A DNA stretch of 14,943 bases, taken from Pseudomonadota bacterium. GTDB lineage: Bacteria; Pseudomonadota; Alphaproteobacteria; Rhodospirillales; 2-02-FULL-58-16. Where the stretch lies: positions 1-14,943 of the forward strand of contig JADFHR010000054.1 of assembly GCA_022567015.1 (NCBI GenBank). The letters are read 5' to 3'. A program made the position numbers and the translations under genes. Numbering within the stretch: position 1 is the stretch's first letter; each line of letters begins with the position of its first letter. Shown here piece by piece: positions 7,280 through 14,383 of the stretch. The notes beneath the pieces are model-generated. The model was given only the letters and a program-made list of their open reading frames with translations, searched no databases and was not told the DNA's origin.

Positions 7280-9499
7280 ATGGATGCGCGGAATTGCGTC
7301 GTCACCTACGACCCGTTGAGCGCGCGCTATGCCGACAGGTTGCGCAAGCGCCTCGGGTGTGCGTTCGAACAGGTCGTCGTCTCCGACGTCGGCGGGGCCG
7401 TCGCCGCCCTCAGGCTTTTCCGGGGGCTGGCGGCGGACACCCTCTACGTGCCCGTCGTCGACGAGACGGCCCGGGGCCATCTGCCGTTGTTGAAGTGTCT
7501 TTGCCTGCTTGCCCGGGGCGGGAAACGTTTCGTCGTCAACCCCGATTTCCTGGTCTGGGAATTCGGGCCGCTGGATTGCGTGTACGACGCCCTGCGCCTT
7601 GGCGGCGGCGTCCTTGGCGGCTGCGTGGCGCTCGTCGGCGAGTGGTTCCGGCTCGGCGCCCTTCTCCGGGCGCCGCGGATCGCCGTGCACGACACCGATT
7701 CCGGGCGCGTCCTTTACCTGGAGACCGACCCCTGGCCCGGCGCGCAAGGGGCGGCGGAGGCGGCGCACAGGCGCGACGTGGTAGGCGCGCTCCTGCAACG
7801 GGGCCGCGCCGTGGACTTCGCCACGGCGGAGATGCCTGAGGGGCTGCCGCGCGGCAAGGGGCTCGGCATCCGTCTGATGGAGCCGCTGTACGGCTACGTG
7901 TTCCCCTGGGCGCTGAATTCCTATCGGCATACCGCGAAATTGATCGCCGCCGTCCGCCGGCTGCGGCCGGCCCGGTACGCCTTCATCTACCAGCGCCTGG
8001 CTCCGGGGACCGTCGCCGGCGTGGTCCTGTCCCGCCTCAGGCGGCTACCGCTGGTCGTGGAATACAGGGAAGCCGCCGGCTCCCGCGCCGCGGACCCGGG
8101 ACCGTCATTCAGACGCCTGGGCGCGCGGGCGCAGGCCGTGTGCCTGCGTCACGCGCACCGCATCGTCGCCGTCTCCGATGGCGCGCGCGCCGAACTGATC
8201 GCCGCGGGCGTCGAGCCCGGCCGCATCGTCCTTTACCGGAGGGGCGGCGCCTTCTTCGATCCCGCACGGATCCTGCCCGAACGGATCGCGCGGGCGCCCG
8301 TTGCCGAGCCGGTTCCGCCCCGGCCGGTCAGGGTCCTGGTCAACGGGCTGCACGCCAAGACGGGCGGCGGGGTGACCTATTTGCGCAACGTGCTGCCGCT
8401 GCTGGCCGGCGATCCGGAAGTCAAGGTGCACCTGTGCGTGCACGAGGACCAGCGGCCCCTGCTGCCCGAGGACCTGGGCGGCGTGACCGTCCACTTCCTG
8501 TCGTTCAAATCGGGTTTCTGGCGGCTCCAGTTTCGCGAGCAGGTCGAGGTGCCCCGGCTGGCCCGCCGGATCGGCGCCCACGTCACCTTCTCGCCGGCCA
8601 ACTATGCGCCGCTGGCGGCGCCCAATTCCGTCATCCTGCTGCGCAACGCGCTCAGCGTCGCCTTCGTCGAACGGCGTCCGGTCAAGCTCGCCTACTGGGC
8701 CGCGGTGTACCTGGGCACGGCCCTGTCCCTGATCGTCTGCCGGCGGGCCATCGCCGTTTCGGACTACGCCCGGCGCTCGGCCGGCGGCGCCCTGCTGCGC
8801 CTTGTGGGGGGGCGCATCATCGTCGTGCCCCATGGGGTCGGCCCCATCTTCTCGCCGCCGGAGGGGGACTCCCGGCGGGAGAAATTCCTGCTCTCGGTGT
8901 CGGACATCTACGTGCAGAAAAACCTGAAGAACCTGCTCTACGCGGTGGCCAGGCTGCGCGCCAGCCACCCGGACATCACCCTCAAGATCGCCGGCCGGCC
9001 CATCGACGCCCACTACTTCAAGTCCCTCAAGCGCCGCGTCAGGCGCGACGGGCTGGAGGGATGCGTGGAGTTCCTGGGGTACGTCCCGCCGGAGGACCTT
9101 GTGGATCTGTACCGCCGCTGCGCCGTCTTCGTCTTTCCCTCCAGCGTCGAGACGTTCGGCAATCCCCTGGTCGAGGCCATGGCCTGCGGGGCGCCCATCG
9201 CCAGCTCGAACACCGCGGCCATGCCGGAGGTCCTGGGCGACGCCGCCGCCTATTTCGATCCCGCGGATATAAAGGATATGGCCGGCGTGCTGGACGGCCT
9301 GCTGAACGATGCGGGCTGGCGCCGCGACCTCGGCGAAAAAGCCCTGGTCCGCTCCCGGGAGTTCTCCTGGCAACAAACCGCGGCCCGCACCCTGGAGGTC
9401 TTGAAGCAGGCCGCGACCCCGCAACGGTCGGGGCTCTCATACACGGCCGCGGCCGTCAGCGGCGAACCACCACCAGGCCCCGGGCCGGGTCCACGGTAA
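7280..9499 (+). CDS. Fused double glycosyltransferase (GT4 N-half joined to full GT4)
   Basis: A 739-aa protein from ATG 7280; ATG 7226 is an alternative and neither has a strong Shine-Dalgarno. Residues about 1-345 resemble the front part of a GT4 enzyme: VLYLETDPWPG, IYQRLAPGTVAGV, PLVVEYREA, IVAVSDGARAEL, GRIVLYRRGGAFFDP. This stops where the donor-binding domain should begin. At about 348 a new GT starts (RPVRVLVNGLHAKTGGGVTYLRN) and is complete: VVPHGVGPIF, FLLSVSDIYVQKNLKN, and ETFGNPLVE (624-632), an intact EX7E. The first half therefore lacks catalytic donor-binding parts, and activity should come from the second half. The final 27 or so residues (Pro/Gly-rich) look unconserved and overlap the convergent DUF126 remnant. 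It is the last gene of the operon. The single open frame through the joint argues against a sequencing error. Confidence 0.82.
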   Translation: MDARNCVVTYDPLSARYADRLRKRLGCAFEQVVVSDVGGAVAALRLFRGLAADTLYVPVVDETARGHLPLLKCLCLLARGGKRFVVNPDFLVWEFGPLDCVYDALRLGGGVLGGCVALVGEWFRLGALLRAPRIAVHDTDSGRVLYLETDPWPGAQGAAEAAHRRDVVGALLQRGRAVDFATAEMPEGLPRGKGLGIRLMEPLYGYVFPWALNSYRHTAKLIAAVRRLRPARYAFIYQRLAPGTVAGVVLSRLRRLPLVVEYREAAGSRAADPGPSFRRLGARAQAVCLRHAHRIVAVSDGARAELIAAGVEPGRIVLYRRGGAFFDPARILPERIARAPVAEPVPPRPVRVLVNGLHAKTGGGVTYLRNVLPLLAGDPEVKVHLCVHEDQRPLLPEDLGGVTVHFLSFKSGFWRLQFREQVEVPRLARRIGAHVTFSPANYAPLAAPNSVILLRNALSVAFVERRPVKLAYWAAVYLGTALSLIVCRRAIAVSDYARRSAGGALLRLVGGRIIVVPHGVGPIFSPPEGDSRREKFLLSVSDIYVQKNLKNLLYAVARLRASHPDITLKIAGRPIDAHYFKSLKRRVRRDGLEGCVEFLGYVPPEDLVDLYRRCAVFVFPSSVETFGNPLVEAMACGAPIASSNTAAMPEVLGDAAAYFDPADIKDMAGVLDGLLNDAGWRRDLGEKALVRSREFSWQQTAARTLEVLKQAATPQRSGLSYTAAAVSGEPPPGPGPGPR

Positions 9500-9868
9500 C
9501 CCGGTCGCCGGTCTTAATCACCCGGGTGATGTCCACGTCGAAGCGGTTCATGAGCGACAGTCCAGCGAACGCCGCCCCCTGGGCCATGATCGGATTGGCG
9601 GCGTTCAGCAACAAGGCCAGCGGCGCCATGTGGCGGGACTGCATTTCGTGCAGCATCCACGCCGTGGTGACCCCGCCTTTCGCCGTGTCGAGGACCAGGA
9701 TACGCCCCACGTAGCTTTGCCCGCAGAGCTTATGGGCGGGCCGGCAGAAGACGCCGTTGACGCGGTCCAGGTCGTACCTGGCGCTGAAGTCGTCCGCCGC
9801 CACCAGGGCGCGGTGCCCGTTACCTTGGGGCCGACGCCGGGTTGGCCCTGATACCGGTGCTCGCTCAC
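9456..9868 (-). pseudogene. Aconitase X swivel-domain (DUF126) protein, frame-disrupted
   Basis: The intact C-terminal frame (GTG 9803 down to 9456, 115 aa) reads GVFCRPAHKLCGQSYVGRIL, then TAKGGVTTAW, ALLLNAANPIMAQGAA and GDRVTVDPARGLVVV. This matches the swivel/small-subunit domain of aconitase X-type dehydratases (family members include cis-3-hydroxyproline and mevalonate-5-phosphate dehydratases). The usual N-terminal strand continues in another frame: from GTG 9868, SEHRYQGQPGVGPKVTGTA, joining ALVAADD after a frame change at about 9804-9811. Joining the two gives about 137 residues, the normal size. So either the gene carries a frameshift or the base run GGG at 9806-9808 is miscalled. 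No large catalytic subunit gene is nearby. It has no evident link to glycan synthesis and overlaps the GT gene end by 44 bp. Confidence 0.62.
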
Positions 9869-9954
9869 GGTGCCATCTTCCGGGCCACGGCGGCCTCCAC
9901 GCACCGTGTGCCTACCAAAATTCCATCCGTCGCGGAATACGTGGTGATTCGGGC

Positions 9955-9981
9955 TGCATGCGCCTAGCCTCGGCGCATGCA
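9955..9981. repeat. Perfect 10-bp inverted repeat with 7-nt loop
   Basis: Arms TGCATGCGCC (9955-9964) and GGCGCATGCA (9972-9981) are exact reverse complements around a 7-nt loop. The ATG of the transposase remnant (9977) lies inside the right arm, so in RNA the start codon would be in a hairpin. It could be a control element or end structure of the degraded insertion element. Confidence 0.6.
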
Positions 9982-10117
9982 AACTCTGCTCAATCTGCTG
10001 CTTACCGCCATCGTCACTGGTTTCCGAAGCAGGGCTGCGCTGCAACTTGAGCTGCTCGCCTTACGACATCAGTTGGATGTGCTCCAGCGCGGACAGGCTA
10101 ACCTGGGCTTTCTATAA
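9977..10117 (+). pseudogene. Integrase-core transposase, N-terminal remnant (46 codons)
   Basis: The reading frame from ATG 9977 to TAA 10115-10117 encodes 46 aa containing FRSRAALQLELLALRHQL and DVLQR. This is the conserved N-terminal helix region of a common family of rve/DDE integrase-type transposases ('RAALQxExLALRHQLxVLQR'). A full enzyme has several hundred residues, so this is a stub. Weak continuation (LALDRFLPQS) is readable after the stop near 10129-10160, in line with decay after insertion. The stub cannot encode a working transposase. It sits directly before a remnant of a different transposase family, so at least two elements have been lost here. Confidence 0.65.
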
Positions 10118-10188
10118 ACTCCATTCTCCCTAGCGTTAGATCGCTTCTTGCCACAGTCGACCGTACGTACGCTTAACCCGCGCCGACC

Positions 10189-10472
10189 GCCGTTAGTCGG
10201 AAATCCAAGGATTTCTGCGGCGGACAGTGTTTTCAGAAGGGACAGGCGTTTGCCTGGATCAAGATCGTGGGCGGGCTATGGAAACCCGCCATAGAGATCC
10301 CGATCGCGTGCGATGGTTCTTTGCCCTCACGGCCGCAGCCTACAACCTCATCCACCTGCTCAAGTTCCTCGCCGCGCCGGCACGAGTGTGCCCAGCGTGT
10401 GGCCAAATGCGCCCTTACGATCGACAGATCGCCCAACGATCAATGAAACGGGGACATCCTGAAGCCGTCTAA
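10189..10472 (+). pseudogene. IS5-type DDE transposase, C-terminal remnant with frameshift
   Basis: Two frames together resemble the C-terminal end of IS5-like DDE transposases. The first (from about 10189) reads AVSRKSK... and AFAWIKIVGGLWK, matching 'EEVFGWIKT-x-x-G'. After a frame change at about 10276-10280 the second reads ETRHRDPDRVRWFFALTAAAYNLI and LLKFLAAPA, matching 'KTRHRGLxRVGWMFTLxAAAYNLVRLPKLLA'. The catalytic Glu region would lie upstream and is absent. The open frame continues to TAA 10472 without recognisable similarity. The fragment is therefore inactive. Together with the preceding stub it marks an old insertion hot spot between the two halves of the glycan locus. Terminal inverted repeats and target duplications could not be found. 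Confidence 0.68.
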
Positions 10473-10626
10473 CGAGCCTGGGCAGTCATCATCACACAAC
10501 CGGCCGAATTCTTCCGCAGCCTGTCATGGCTGGCCCGAACACGGCGGGATGGATTAGCGAGTGGATTAACGGTATGCAATGATGCATCCAGCGCAAAAGG
10601 GAGCGGAAATCGAGAGGTTCACGTCT
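10473..10626. promoter_or_regulatory. Upstream region of asnB copy 2
   Basis: This gene-free 154-bp stretch lies between the transposase remnant and asnB and should contain its promoter, or one supplied by the former insertion element. A short direct repeat TGGATTA occurs at 10550-10556 and 10562-10568. I see no convincing -35/-10 pair. GAGAGG at 10612-10617, nine bases before ATG 10627, is a good Shine-Dalgarno and decides the start against the longer frame from 10579. Confidence 0.35.
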
Positions 10627-12537
10627 ATGTGCGGGATCGTCGGAGTCTGGTCGGACCACGGCCTCGGGACCCGGAAAAACGTCGAACAGCGCCTCGCCGC
10701 GATGGTGGCGATGGTGTCCCACCGGGGGCCCGACGGGCGGGGCGTGTGGACCGACGGCGTGGTCGGATTGGGGCACGCCAGGCTCGCCGTCATCGATCTC
10801 AGCGACGCAGCGGCACAGCCGATGGCGGACGCGCACGACACGGTGCACATCACCCACAACGGCGAAATTTACAATTACCGGGAGCTGAGGCAGGAACTCT
10901 CCGGGCTCGGCCACCGCTTCCGGACCCAGAGCGACACCGAGGTCATCATCGAGGGCTACAAGCGCTGGGGGATCGGCGTCTTGGAGCGGCTGCGGGGCAT
11001 GTTCGCGTTCGCGATCTGGGACGCCAAGGCGCGTCGGCTGGTGCTGGCGCGCGACCGCGTCGGCAAGAAGCCCCTGTACTACTGCCGGCACGACGGCATG
11101 CTGCTGTTCGCATCCGAGATCAAGGCCCTGCTGGCGTGGCCGGGGGTCCCGCGGGTTCCGGACCTCGACGCGATCCACCGCTACCTGACGTTCCAGTATG
11201 TGCCCGCGCCGCACACGGCTTTCCAGGGGATCCGCAAGCTTCCCCCGGCGAGCTACATGGTGGTGGAGGGGGATGGCGCCTTGCGGCTGGAGCGGTACTG
11301 GTCGCTTCCCGAACCCGGAACGGCGCGGCCGCGCCCGGCGGCCGAGCTCGAGGAAGAGCTCAGGCAACGCTTTGACGAAGCGGTGAAACTGCGCCTGATC
11401 TCCGACGTTCCGCTCGGCGCGTTTCTCTCCGGCGGCATCGACTCGGCGTCCGTCGTGGCCGCCATGGCCCGGGTCTCGGACCGGCCTGTCAAGACCTTCA
11501 CCGTCGGCTTCGAAGAGCCCGCCTTCGACGAGCGCCGCTACGCGAAGCTGTTGGCCGAGCGGTATGGCACGGAGCACCATGAGTTCGTGGTGCGGCCCGA
11601 CGCCGTGGAGGTTCTGCCCAAGCTGGTGTGGCATTACGGCGAGCCGTTCGCCGATTCATCGGCCGTTCCCACGTACTATCTGGCCGAGGTCACGCGCGCA
11701 CATGTGACCGTGGCGCTCAACGGCGACGGGGGCGACGAGAGCTTCCTTGGCTATCCGCGGTACGCCGGGGCCTGGCTGGGCAGCCGCATCGATCTGCTGC
11801 CCGGGCCCGTCCGGCGGGCTCTCGGCGCTCTCGGGCGCGGGTTGCCGGTGGAGACCAGCAATGTCCGTGCCCTGCGCTACCTGCGGCGGTTCCTCGCCGA
11901 GGCGGACGCGGGCGACGCCGAACGCTACGGAAAGTGGGTCACGTTCTTTTCGCACGAACAAAAGCGGGAGCTGTACGCCGACGCGCTTCGGGACCGTCTT
12001 GGCGAGAACTGCCTGGGGACGCTCGCTAAGTGGTTCGAGGGCGGGGCGCCGGTCGCCGCGCGCGCGGCCTGGGCGGACATCCACAGCTATCTGCCCGACG
12101 ACCTCCTGGTCAAGGTGGACGTGGCGACGATGGCGCACGGGTTGGAGGCCCGGTCTCCGTTCCTCGACCACGAACTGATGGAGTTCGCGGCTTCGATCCC
12201 GGCGGCCATGAAAATGCGAGGATTGAAAACCAAGGCACTTCTCAAATCAGCCATGGCCGACCGCCTGCCGCGGGACCTCCTGAAACGGCGGAAAATGGGA
12301 TTCGGCGTGCCGATCGAGCGCTGGCTGCGCAACGAGTTGCGGGAAATGTCGTACGATGTCCTTCTGTCCGACCGCGCGCGAGCCCGGGGCCTGTTCCGGC
12401 CGGAAGCCGTTCAGAGGCTTCTGGACGACCACAACGCCGGCCGACACGCCAACCACCACAGGATCTGGGCGCTGTTGTTCCTCGAGCTGTGGTTTTGCAT
12501 GTGGATTGACCCGCCAGCGGTCCCGCCGCGTCCTTGA
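10627..12537 (+). CDS. asnB: Asparagine synthetase (glutamine-hydrolysing) homologue AsnB, copy 2
   Basis: A complete 636-aa protein. The start at ATG 10627 is set by the MCGI sequence (catalytic Cys2 after Met removal) and by GAGAGG upstream. The glutaminase domain has SHRGPDGRG (31-39), NGEIYNY (78-84) and SDTEV (102-106). The synthetase domain has the ATP loop FLSGGIDS (266-273), NGDGGDESFLGYPRY (from 365), ARSPFLDHEL and RRKMGFGVPIERWL. All expected catalytic elements are present. The reaction is glutamine- and ATP-dependent amidation of a carboxylate; in this setting a hexuronic acid or amino-acid substituent of the glycan is plausible, though free asparagine synthesis cannot be excluded. 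It belongs to the common AsnB type seen in polysaccharide and exosortase-linked loci, and is not a recent duplicate of copy 1. The next gene starts 57 bp downstream, likely co-transcribed. Confidence 0.93.
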   Translation: MCGIVGVWSDHGLGTRKNVEQRLAAMVAMVSHRGPDGRGVWTDGVVGLGHARLAVIDLSDAAAQPMADAHDTVHITHNGEIYNYRELRQELSGLGHRFRTQSDTEVIIEGYKRWGIGVLERLRGMFAFAIWDAKARRLVLARDRVGKKPLYYCRHDGMLLFASEIKALLAWPGVPRVPDLDAIHRYLTFQYVPAPHTAFQGIRKLPPASYMVVEGDGALRLERYWSLPEPGTARPRPAAELEEELRQRFDEAVKLRLISDVPLGAFLSGGIDSASVVAAMARVSDRPVKTFTVGFEEPAFDERRYAKLLAERYGTEHHEFVVRPDAVEVLPKLVWHYGEPFADSSAVPTYYLAEVTRAHVTVALNGDGGDESFLGYPRYAGAWLGSRIDLLPGPVRRALGALGRGLPVETSNVRALRYLRRFLAEADAGDAERYGKWVTFFSHEQKRELYADALRDRLGENCLGTLAKWFEGGAPVAARAAWADIHSYLPDDLLVKVDVATMAHGLEARSPFLDHELMEFAASIPAAMKMRGLKTKALLKSAMADRLPRDLLKRRKMGFGVPIERWLRNELREMSYDVLLSDRARARGLFRPEAVQRLLDDHNAGRHANHHRIWALLFLELWFCMWIDPPAVPPRP

Positions 12538-12582
12538 CAGGGCGGAAGCAGGCGCGTCACGGAAAGGGTGCATGCAAACACC

Positions 12583-12588
12583 GGGAGG
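12583..12588 (+). promoter_or_regulatory. Strong ribosome binding site deciding a GT start
   Basis: GGGAGG at 12583-12588 lies six bases before ATG 12595. It is one of the best Shine-Dalgarno sequences in the window and supports 12595 as start of the following glycosyltransferase, even though this gives an unusual N-terminal extension. Confidence 0.55.
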
Positions 12589-12594
12589 CACACA

Positions 12595-13887
12595 ATGGCG
12601 GGTGCGCCGGGGCATCGAGCAACGGCAACGCTCATCCCAGAAAACAATGCGTCGAAGTCAAAGGACCGCATGGGGGCGATGGTCATGAAGATTTTCATTC
12701 GCCGGCGCAAGAATAGCGGGTTCAAGGTGATGTTCTTGATTACGGAGGATTGGTACTTTTTGTCACACCGTGAGCCGCTTGCGCAGGCGTGTCGCGACCT
12801 TGGCTGGGAAGTTGTGATCGCGACGCGCGTCCATCGTCACGGCGAGACCATCCGGGGCATGGGGTTTTCGCTGATCCCCATCCAAATGGACCGCAGGAGC
12901 CGAAACCCATTTAAGGAACTGCGCACAATTTTCGAACTGGTCAGGATCTTGGCGCGAGAGCGTCCGAATATCGTCCATCAGGTGGGGCTCAAACCGGTTA
13001 TTTACGGTTCGATCGCGGCGATGTTCTGTCCGCCCGACGTGGTCGTCAACGCGCTCGCCGGTCTGGGATACGTATTCACTGCCAGTCATCTTCGGGTTCG
13101 CATGGTGCGCGCAGTCATGCGAAGAATGCTGCAGCTGTGCTTGCGTCCCAAGAATCATTGGCTTCTCGTTCAGAACGACGACGATGCCGCCGCGTTTATG
13201 GTCGGATGTAAGATTGCTCCGGACCATGTCACGGTCATCCGAGGCTCTGGCGTCAACGTCGGCCGTTACGTGCCGGTCCCAGAGCCGGAAGGTGAGGTGG
13301 TCGTTGCCGTGGTCAGCCGCATGCTCAAGGACAAGGGCATCCGCGAGGTGGTGCTTGCCGCCCGCGAGCTAAAACGCCGCCGAACCAAAGTCCGCGTCTT
13401 GCTGGTCGGCCGGCCCGATCCGGCAAACCCGAGCAGCATCGGCGAGGACACGCTGCGGCAATGGCACCGCGAAGGCTGCGTCGAGTGGCTGGGCCACCAA
13501 AATGACATTGCTGCAGTCTGGTCGAAGGCTCACATCGCCGTGCTGCCCTCCTACCGTGAGGGCTTGCCGAAGAGCTTGCTCGAAGCCGCCGCATGCGGTC
13601 GCCCCATTGTCACGACGGACGTTCCGGGATGCCGGGATGTCGTCGTCGACGGCGTCAACGGGTTCCTTGTGCCGACCGAATCCTGGATCGAACTGGCTGA
13701 CGCGATCGAAGTGCTTGCGGGCTCGCGCGAACTGCGGCAGCGGATGGGCGCTGCCGGCCGCGCCAGGGTCGAAGCCAAGTTCAGCCAGGACATCGTCGTC
13801 CGGCAAACGCTGGATCTCTACCGCAGCGCGTCGGAAAGAGCGGGCCGGCCGTGTCCGCGGTTCGCCGCAGAGCCGCCGCCGTCTTGA
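12595..13887 (+). CDS. Glycosyltransferase family 4, PglA-like
   Basis: 430 aa from ATG 12595 (strong GGGAGG upstream); ATG 12685 (GGGGG 8 nt before it) or ATG 12730 would give a more usual N-terminus. The conserved fold starts at FKVMFLITEDWYFLSHREPL. The segment NALAGLGYVFTASH, then LLVQNDDDAAAFM and VIRGSGVNVGRY are characteristic of the PglA-like group that adds an early sugar (often HexNAc) to an undecaprenyl-linked acceptor. The donor domain has VVSRMLKDKGIREV and REGLPKSLLE, an intact EX7E, followed by AAACGRPIVTTDVPG. The 5' third of the gene is far less GC-rich than the central operon (bases 12721-12780: 27 of 60 G+C, against 46 of 60 at 5581-5640), suggesting separate origin. Its TGA overlaps the TTG of the following GT remnant by 4 bp, a relic of operon packing. 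Confidence 0.87.
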   Translation: MAGAPGHRATATLIPENNASKSKDRMGAMVMKIFIRRRKNSGFKVMFLITEDWYFLSHREPLAQACRDLGWEVVIATRVHRHGETIRGMGFSLIPIQMDRRSRNPFKELRTIFELVRILARERPNIVHQVGLKPVIYGSIAAMFCPPDVVVNALAGLGYVFTASHLRVRMVRAVMRRMLQLCLRPKNHWLLVQNDDDAAAFMVGCKIAPDHVTVIRGSGVNVGRYVPVPEPEGEVVVAVVSRMLKDKGIREVVLAARELKRRRTKVRVLLVGRPDPANPSSIGEDTLRQWHREGCVEWLGHQNDIAAVWSKAHIAVLPSYREGLPKSLLEAAACGRPIVTTDVPGCRDVVVDGVNGFLVPTESWIELADAIEVLAGSRELRQRMGAAGRARVEAKFSQDIVVRQTLDLYRSASERAGRPCPRFAAEPPPS

Positions 13888-14070
13888 AAATCCTCTTCCG
13901 CACGGAGAATTTCCCGCCCGGGACGAACGCCGCTGCGGCCAGGGTCTGCGAGCGCGCCTGCCACTGGGAACCGAGTGGGTCCACGACGTGACGGTGGTCA
14001 CGTCGTGGCGCCGAATTTCCCGCAGGGAAAGCTCTACGCGGGCTACCGGAACCGCCGGTACCGGACCGAA
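13884..14070 (+). pseudogene. WbuB-like GT4, N-terminal remnant with multiple frameshifts
   Basis: Three frames together rebuild the N-terminus of a WbuB-like glycosyltransferase. Frame one from TTG 13884 gives KILFRTENFPPGTNAAAARV and CERACHWE, then a stop at 13989-13991. Frame two gives TEWVHDVTVVTS (about 13970-14006). Frame three gives APNFPQGKLYAGYRNRRYRT (about 14010-14070). The consensus for this group runs 'MKILFVTENFPPExNAxATR...GHxVTVVTCAPNFPQGKxYxGYRN'. The rest, including the whole donor domain, is missing: the sequence passes within about 30 bp into the end of an AsnB gene. It is inactive. The 4-bp overlap with the preceding GT gene shows that it was once the next gene of that operon. 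Confidence 0.72.
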
Positions 14071-14101
14071 CGAACCGCCGGCAGCGGCGGACGTTCGCAG
14101 C

Positions 14102-14383
14102 GATGGCAAAGCCCTACCACATCGCCACGTCCCCCGGGACCTCATCGAACGGCCGAAGATGGGCTTTGGCGTGCCCATCGATCGCTGGCTGCGTGGACCG
14201 CTCCGCCAATGGGCGGAGGTAATGCTCGATGCGAAAACGCTCCTGGAACAAGGGCACTTCGATCCGGCGCCCATCCGCGCCGCCTGGCGCCGGCATTTAT
14301 CGGGCTTGCAGGACATGCAATATGCCTTGTGGCCGGTTTTGATGTTCCAGAGCTGGCTGAAATTCGGGAAGCCGGGCCGATGA
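14102..14383 (+). pseudogene. Third AsnB homologue, C-terminal 93-codon remnant
   Basis: The frame from about 14102 to TGA 14381-14383 reads HVPRDLIERPKMGFGVPIDR, then WLRGPLRQWAEVML, FDPAPIRAAWRRHLSG and ALWPVLMFQSWL. This is the conserved C-terminal end of AsnB proteins (compare RRKMGFGVPIERWL in the copy at 10627). The glutaminase domain and ATP loop are absent, so it is not functional. It joins directly to the WbuB-like remnant upstream, making a chimera of two unrelated gene ends. The sequence is intact to its natural stop, which overlaps the next ATG as ATGA, so the junction on its 3' side is original. Confidence 0.78.

Noticed and set aside
4717..7305. 862-codon minus-strand open frame opposite three glycosyltransferase genes
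   Set aside because: The translation is rich in Arg, Gly, His and Pro with no recognisable domain, and it crosses several clear plus-strand genes; it arises from GC-biased third codon positions.
8105..9424. 439-codon minus-strand open frame opposite the fused GT gene
   Set aside because: No domain and biased composition; the plus-strand frame has clear GT4 motifs including EX7E.
9417..9433. Possible terminator hairpin CCCCG/CGGGG after the fused GT domain
   Set aside because: The stem has only 5 bp, there is no T-run, and it lies inside the open frame of the GT gene.
10550..10568. Direct repeat TGGATTA separated by 5 bp upstream of asnB copy 2
   Set aside because: Only 7 bp and two copies; too short to call an operator or iteron.
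12534..12562. TTGACA at 12534-12539, a perfect -35 hexamer before the PglA-like GT gene
   Set aside because: The hexamer 17 bp downstream (TCACGG) is not a believable -10, and the -35 overlaps the asnB stop codon. Co-transcription with asnB is simpler.
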